Origin: a virus
Strand: one strand, 5' to 3'
IMG/VR virus record: IMGVR_UViG_3300022846_000002
Coordinates: 1-32,407 of that record
DNA: 32,407 bases
The position numbers and the translations under genes were made by a program. Positions 28,636-32,407 of the stretch are shown one piece after another (within the stretch, counting starts at the first letter, position 1; every line of letters begins with the position of its first letter). The notes beneath the pieces are model-generated. The model was given only the letters and a program-made list of their open reading frames with translations. It searched no databases and was not told where the DNA came from.

Positions 28636-29895
28636 ATGCCGAGAAACGTCAAAATGAATTCGTTTACGGGTATGAACAACGTCAAGGCCTCGGAGGGATT
28701 GTTTGTGGCCAAGGGCGGTGTTGTGGAGCCCCGGATCATTCTGAATGCGGATGTGACGCAAAAGGGCCGTCTCGTCAAGCGGGATGGGCAGACCAAGGTT
28801 ATTTCGCTCACTGACGGCCATTCGGAATGGGCAGGGGCCACCTGTCATCTCGTTATGGACGGGACTACCCTCAAACGGATCAGCGGTGAGACTGCTACCA
28901 CCATCGAGGATATCGGTGGTCTCAAGACCGAGATGTTCTACGCCGAGGTCGGCGACAAGGTTTACCTGTCCAGTAAATATTATAACGGCATATTCGACCC
29001 CGAGACCGACACTATATCGGTCTGGGGCATTACCCTGCCCGAGGGGCCGGTCCTGTCTTCAACCACCGGGGGGTTGCCTGCGGGCAGGTATAAGGTCACA
29101 CTTACCCAAAACCCCGCCACTTCCGGGGACGATATAAGCGGTAACGGGCCTGTATCCGGGATTACCCTTGCGGCCGAGGGCGGGATCTCCATCAGCAACC
29201 GCCCCTCGGGCGCCATAGTCTGGTGTACGGATCCTAATGGGGATAAATTTTTTAAGGTAGGCGAGACCGATGCGATCGTCAATCCGGTATCCGTGGAACC
29301 CCTGCCATCCTTTCTCTGTTCACCCCCGCCCTTTATGGAGTGTATCACACACGCGTTTGGCCGGATGTGGGGGATGAGAGACAATTTTCTCTATTACTCG
29401 GAATCCTTTCATTTTGGCTGGTGGAAGTTGGGCGGCAACCGTTTCAGGTTTGCCACCAATGGCGTCCTTATAGCAAAGGTCTGGTCGGGTCTCTTTGTCG
29501 GCTGCGAGGACCGGACCAAATTCATGAAGGGGACTAAGCCCCAGGAGATGCAGGAGATGGACGTGGGCGCCGGGGCCGTGTCCCTGAAACCGGCATATTG
29601 CAATAATATTATCGAATTGGGAGATACCATATCCCCGCCTGAAAAAAAGCATCACAGTGTACCCGTGTGGGTGTCAAAAGAAGGGTTTGTGGCGGGGAAC
29701 CCGGCAGGAAGGCTGTTTTCGCTCAGTCAGCGAAAGGTAAAGTTTGCCCCCGGGGCTACCGGGGCCATGTTGCACAGGATGAAAAACGGGCAGTTTCAGG
29801 TTTTGTCCTCATTCCCGAGGGGCGGAGTAAACAGCGGCCTCGATATAAGTGATGATGCGACGTGTGAGGTTGTGCGCAATGGAGTGGTGATTTAA
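28636..29895 (+). CDS. tail protein, beta-propeller-like (probable tail hub/nozzle)
   Basis: 419 aa, beta-rich with repeated short strands and aromatic turns (WAGATCHLVMDGTTLKRISG; KVYLSSKYYNGIFDPETD; MRDNFLYYSESFHFGWWK; GLFVGCEDRTKFMKG), the look of a propeller such as P22 gp10 or T7 gp12-type nozzle proteins. It follows the adaptor gene, the expected order for a short tail. Start ATG 28636 abuts a repeat with only GAGAGA upstream. Exact family not confirmed. Confidence 0.6.
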   Translation: MPRNVKMNSFTGMNNVKASEGLFVAKGGVVEPRIILNADVTQKGRLVKRDGQTKVISLTDGHSEWAGATCHLVMDGTTLKRISGETATTIEDIGGLKTEMFYAEVGDKVYLSSKYYNGIFDPETDTISVWGITLPEGPVLSSTTGGLPAGRYKVTLTQNPATSGDDISGNGPVSGITLAAEGGISISNRPSGAIVWCTDPNGDKFFKVGETDAIVNPVSVEPLPSFLCSPPPFMECITHAFGRMWGMRDNFLYYSESFHFGWWKLGGNRFRFATNGVLIAKVWSGLFVGCEDRTKFMKGTKPQEMQEMDVGAGAVSLKPAYCNNIIELGDTISPPEKKHHSVPVWVSKEGFVAGNPAGRLFSLSQRKVKFAPGATGAMLHRMKNGQFQVLSSFPRGGVNSGLDISDDATCEVVRNGVVI

Positions 29896-29901
29896 AAAAT
29901 G

Positions 29902-30036
29902 TCTCTCACAGAGGACACAGACCCGCCTGCCTCGCGTTGCGAAGCATTGCGGGCAGGGGACACAGAGAAAAGATTTATAAATTAGAAACTCTGTGATCTC
30001 TGTGGGCTCTGTGAGAGAAAATCTTTTAAACTTTAC
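29902..30036. repeat. CTCTGTG hairpin repeat with 36-bp insert, inverse copy
   Basis: Bases 29902-29982 are the exact inverse complement of 26156-26236; the 36-bp palindromic element is at 29922-29957. The second arm (about 29987-30015) and AATCTTTTAAACTTT follow. Together with 26118-26267 it brackets the block 26275-29895. Confidence 0.85.
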
Positions 30037-30067
30037 GGTTCAATTAACAGATAACAAATAACTAATT

Positions 30068-30163
30068 CCGGGGTGCTTTCGGGGAGTTGATCTTCTCCGG
30101 TAGCCAAATTTAGAGGCCGTATGGGGTTTGTGTGCTCCATATCGGCCTTTTTTTATGCCCCGG
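30068..30163 (+). ncRNA. TGATC-loop two-hairpin element, copy C
   Basis: GGGGAG and CTTCTCC pair around TTGAT/TGATC (30088-30092); linker AGCCAAATTTA; second hairpin GAGGCCGTATGG ... CCATATCGGCC then seven T (30148-30154). CCGGGG (30068-30073) and CCCCGG (30158-30163) can enclose the element. It ends 57 bases before the gene at 30220, with the 36-bp palindrome in between. Confidence 0.8.
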
Positions 30164-30170
30164 CCAAACA

Positions 30171-30206
30171 CCCGCCTGCCTCGCGTTGCGAAGCATTGCG
30201 GGCAGG
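30171..30206. repeat. 36-bp palindromic element, third copy
   Basis: CCCGCCTGCCTCGCGTTGCG...GCATTGCGGGCAGG, the same sequence as 29922-29957 and the inverse of 26181-26216. Here it is not in a CTCTGTG hairpin but abuts the AAGGAGA ribosome site of the next gene. Confidence 0.9.
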
Positions 30207-30219
30207 AAGGAGAATAATC

Positions 30220-30831
30220 ATGGACAGAATAGTAATACCAAATGGAGATATGCTTGACGAACTGAGGGAAACCCCGGATTTAGCGTATAGGGCCAAGCAC
30301 CAGGTTGAGAGTAACTTGGGCCTCGTGGGGATCTGGCAGTGTGACCAGTATCGGGACGGGAAGTTGATAAGCGGGGGGTATCCGGAACCGACTCGCAACA
30401 CGTTTACGACCGAGGGGGTCGCTTATTTTCTCAATATCCTGTTTTACACGACCGCAAAGTCCGCGGCTCGTATCTGGTATGTTGGAATATACGACCTGGA
30501 TGTGACACCCGCTGTCGGGAACACCGCCGCTGTGCACCTTGGGGCAGGTGGGACTTATGGCGCGATGCAGGCTACCACTGAAATAGATGAGGCGACCTAC
30601 CCCGAATATACCGCCGCTGCCATATCGGCAGCAAGGATAGCAACAAACGCGGCAAACAAGGCCGAGTTTACCATTGCGGCCACCAGGACTGTCTACGGGG
30701 CGTTTCTCGGTGATGATAGCGATCCTACAGGCGTGGCCGGGCATTTGTTAGCGGCTAAGAAGTTCACGGCTTCACGGGATGTTATAGATAACGATGTGCT
30801 ATATGTATCGTACGTCATTACGGTGAGTTAA
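30220..30831 (+). CDS. tail fibre/virion-associated protein, paralogue 1
   Basis: ATG 30220 is chosen because AAGGAGA lies eight bases upstream; an earlier GTG/ATG frame would read through the leader element. 203 aa. GLVGIWQCDQYRDGKLISGG, then FTTEGVAYFLNILFY and ARIWYVGIYDLDVTP align with the gene at 32084 (SIWDVEHWRKGQL; CTDEGLDALLDIMF; ATWYIGIFEDDYTP). The pattern is known from phage tail-region proteins of unknown function. Preceded by two-hairpin element C. Confidence 0.6.
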   Translation: MDRIVIPNGDMLDELRETPDLAYRAKHQVESNLGLVGIWQCDQYRDGKLISGGYPEPTRNTFTTEGVAYFLNILFYTTAKSAARIWYVGIYDLDVTPAVGNTAAVHLGAGGTYGAMQATTEIDEATYPEYTAAAISAARIATNAANKAEFTIAATRTVYGAFLGDDSDPTGVAGHLLAAKKFTASRDVIDNDVLYVSYVITVS

Positions 30832-30844
30832 GGGTGAAAAAAGA

Positions 30845-30980
30845 AAAAGGCTCTCACAGAGCCCGCAGAGATCACAGAGTTTTTTTATTATAAATCTTTT
30901 CTCTGTGTTCTCTGTGCCTCTGCGAGAGATAATCTTTTAAACTTTGCGTCTTTGCGTCTTTGCGAGAGATAATCTTTTAA
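30845..30980. repeat. CTCTGTG hairpin repeat
   Basis: CTCTCACAGAGCCCGCAGAG arm, T/A loop, CTCTGTGTTCTCTGTGCCTC arm, then two GCGAGAGATAATCTTTTAAA blocks. The second ends at the ATG of 30982, so no independent ribosome site is present for that gene. Confidence 0.8.
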
Positions 30981-30981
30981 A

Positions 30982-31980
30982 ATGCCTAAATACCAACATG
31001 ACAATTTCGGCGACGTGATGGACCACATTTTCGCAAAGGGTATCATCACGTCTGTCGATTCCGAGAACGACCTTGCTGACGTGACGGTCGAAGGTTATCA
31101 GGATGGTTCTGATGTTCCCTTGTTCTATCACTGCGAACCTGACAGTGAAGAACGGTCAAACGGCGCCATCGAGGGGGCCGCCGCCGCCTTCAGCGTAGAC
31201 GATGAAGTGATAGTCATGCTGGAGGTAAACGGGGCTCCTGTGCGTATTGTGGGGTTTGTGGATGGGATTAAGAGTTGTTGTCTGTTCACTGAATTATATC
31301 CCTATGATGAAGAGAAGTGGGCAGGTCTTTGGCCGGTAACAAGCTGGTGTAATGATGGGTGGGAGGCGATTCCGTGTGACGGGTTTGTAACATCTTCATT
31401 TACTTTCGATGGAGAGACTACCTTTGTTTTTGATCGTGGTGGGTGTGGGGGGCATGGTACACCGGATCACGTACAAGTATATCATCAACAAAATCTTAAT
31501 ACGCCATTAAATATGAAGGGAGAGGAACTGTATTTCCTTCTTGATATTGATACATATTCATTTAGTTTCTCAGGACAAGAAGTGCCAGGAAACAACACAT
31601 ATAGTTATGTAAGAGTTGGGCTAATTGTAGCCAGAATCTCAAACCCTTCCATTACACCTACGCTCATTCAATTTTTTGGACCTGCTGACGCTTATCCTGA
31701 AGTAACACATAATACGACGCCTTCTGGCTCGTATTCAGATTCCGGTATATTTTACATAAATATATTGGATGTAATTAAATATCACTTTCCAGAAGAACCT
31801 AATCTTGATGATTGGCAAATAAAAGGATTTAGGGTTCATTATCTTGCAGCCGCAAATGCAACTTTGGCAAATTGCAACTTTCTTGTAAACGGTTTTATTG
31901 ACTTTAATAGCATAAAGGTTTGTGGAGCTTTGCCCACGGGGGCGAAACTTCCAGCTTATAGTGGATACGGATATGGTTAA
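30982..31980 (+). CDS. tail protein with N-terminal barrel domain, 332 aa
   Basis: ATG 30982 directly after a repeat; only GAGAGA upstream. The first ~95 residues (GIITSVDSENDLADVTVEGY; FSVDDEVIVMLEVNGAPVRI; VGFVDG) look like a small OB/barrel domain used by tail hub or fibre-base proteins. From about residue 100 (base 31280) the DNA becomes much more A/T-rich and the protein changes to a beta-sandwich-like, aromatic, Cys-containing region, as expected of an exchanged receptor-binding domain. A receptor-binding role is inference. Confidence 0.55.
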   Translation: MPKYQHDNFGDVMDHIFAKGIITSVDSENDLADVTVEGYQDGSDVPLFYHCEPDSEERSNGAIEGAAAAFSVDDEVIVMLEVNGAPVRIVGFVDGIKSCCLFTELYPYDEEKWAGLWPVTSWCNDGWEAIPCDGFVTSSFTFDGETTFVFDRGGCGGHGTPDHVQVYHQQNLNTPLNMKGEELYFLLDIDTYSFSFSGQEVPGNNTYSYVRVGLIVARISNPSITPTLIQFFGPADAYPEVTHNTTPSGSYSDSGIFYINILDVIKYHFPEEPNLDDWQIKGFRVHYLAAANATLANCNFLVNGFIDFNSIKVCGALPTGAKLPAYSGYGYG

Positions 31981-31990
31981 TTAAAATAAC

Positions 31991-32062
31991 CCAAAGAACC
32001 TGATCCCTTCTTTGGTCAACAAAAACAAGACTGGTATGGCGGTCGCTATGCCGGTCTCTTTT
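31991..32062 (+). ncRNA. TGATC-loop two-hairpin element, copy D (diverged)
   Basis: CCAAAGAA (31991-31998) and TTCTTTGG (32008-32015) pair perfectly around CC-TGATC-CC; linker TCAACAAAAACAA; second hairpin GACTGGTATGGCG (32029-32041) with CGCTATGCCGGTC (32044-32056) including three G-T pairs, then TCTTTTATT. Same order of parts as copies A-C but only TGATC and GGTATGG-like bases are kept. It ends 22 bases before the gene at 32084. Confidence 0.65.
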
Positions 32063-32083
32063 ATTGGCCGGGGGAGAGATAAA

Positions 32084-32407
32084 ATGGAAACAAAGCCGAA
32101 AATGGGAGTCTTGATAGAGGCTCACGTTGAAAAATCAATCATTTACCGCCCCCGCTTCCTGGCGAAAAGTATTTGGGACGTGGAGCACTGGCGGAAAGGT
32201 CAACTTCTTTCCAAAACACAGGACCATAACGTTTGCACCGATGAAGGGTTAGACGCCCTACTTGACATCATGTTCGGGGCAACGGCCAAGATAGCCACAT
32301 GGTACATTGGGATATTTGAGGATGATTATACGCCTCTTATCACAAACACTTATGCTGTCCCCGGCTACACCGAATCGACGGCCTATGTGGAGGCAGCAAG
32401 GGTGGAA
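32084..32407 (+). CDS. tail fibre/virion-associated protein, paralogue 2 (3' end outside window)
   Basis: ATG 32084 after GGGGGAGAGATAAA. 108 codons are visible. AKSIWDVEHWRKGQLLSKTQ, TDEGLDALLDIMFGATAKIA and TWYIGIFEDDYTPLI match the paralogue at 30220 in order and spacing. Both genes are preceded by a two-hairpin element, so element and gene may have been duplicated together. Function unknown beyond the tail-region position. Confidence 0.6.
   Translation, partial: METKPKMGVLIEAHVEKSIIYRPRFLAKSIWDVEHWRKGQLLSKTQDHNVCTDEGLDALLDIMFGATAKIATWYIGIFEDDYTPLITNTYAVPGYTESTAYVEAARVE

Noticed and set aside
16256-32062. Two-hairpin elements as tRNAs or a known riboswitch
   Set aside because: No cloverleaf, anticodon arm or T-loop sequence, and no known riboswitch core recognised.

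Overview
The window is a phage (or prophage) genome segment from a Gram-negative bacterial virus, probably environmental. All but one of the convincing genes lie on the + strand. They run from small early genes, through DNA replication, to a full virion assembly module. The N4-gp56-type capsid protein, portal, P22/T7-like adaptor and propeller-like tail protein suggest a short-tailed (podovirus-like) particle. The host cannot be named from sequence alone. The dense intergenic repeats resemble those I associate with environmental Deltaproteobacteria/Desulfobacterota-type genomes, but that is inference.

Layout. 1-4360: a partial ParB-like protein, a run of small early genes (zinc-ribbon peptides, an HTH/excisionase-like protein, membrane proteins, a P-loop kinase-like protein) and a minimal tyrosine recombinase. 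4379-9869: a CHC2-type primase/P-loop ATPase, an AT-rich, iteron-bearing putative replication origin (about 8000-8336), and an SF2 helicase-like protein whose catalytic motifs are all altered. 9874-11290: an integron-type gene cassette array (four small genes separated by attC-like sites). 11304-14839: a DUF5131 (Gp37/Gp68-like) protein, small proteins, the single convincing minus-strand gene, a structured leader RNA and a BRO-N antirepressor, then Cys-rich and exported small proteins. 14876-15925: a second cassette array (three genes) that starts with the same leader as the first. 16474-32407: small and large terminase, portal, scaffold-like protein, major capsid protein, further head/tail proteins, adaptor, propeller-like protein and tail-fibre-like proteins; the last gene runs off the window.

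The most unusual features are: (1) two separate integron cassette arrays with no integron integrase, inside a phage replication/early region; (2) a two-hairpin RNA element with a conserved TGATC loop and a terminator-like second hairpin, found four times, before the small terminase, the scaffold-like gene and two paralogous tail genes; (3) a helicase-family protein in which motifs I, II, III, V and VI are all degraded in an intact reading frame; (4) heptanucleotide tandem repeats of many different sequences at most structural-gene junctions and inside some coding regions; (5) a 36-bp palindromic element sitting inside a larger CTCTGTG hairpin repeat, where an uninterrupted copy shows the exact insertion junction.

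How the parts fit. The early genes and antirepressor would control the switch and host takeover. The primase/ATPase, the helicase-like protein and the iteron region form the replication unit. The cassette arrays look like imported accessory genes placed between replication and virion genes. Terminase, portal, scaffold and capsid build and fill the head, and the adaptor, propeller-like and fibre-like proteins build the tail. Virion genes are separated by repeat-rich spacers, several of which supply the ribosome binding site or the stop codon of the neighbouring gene.
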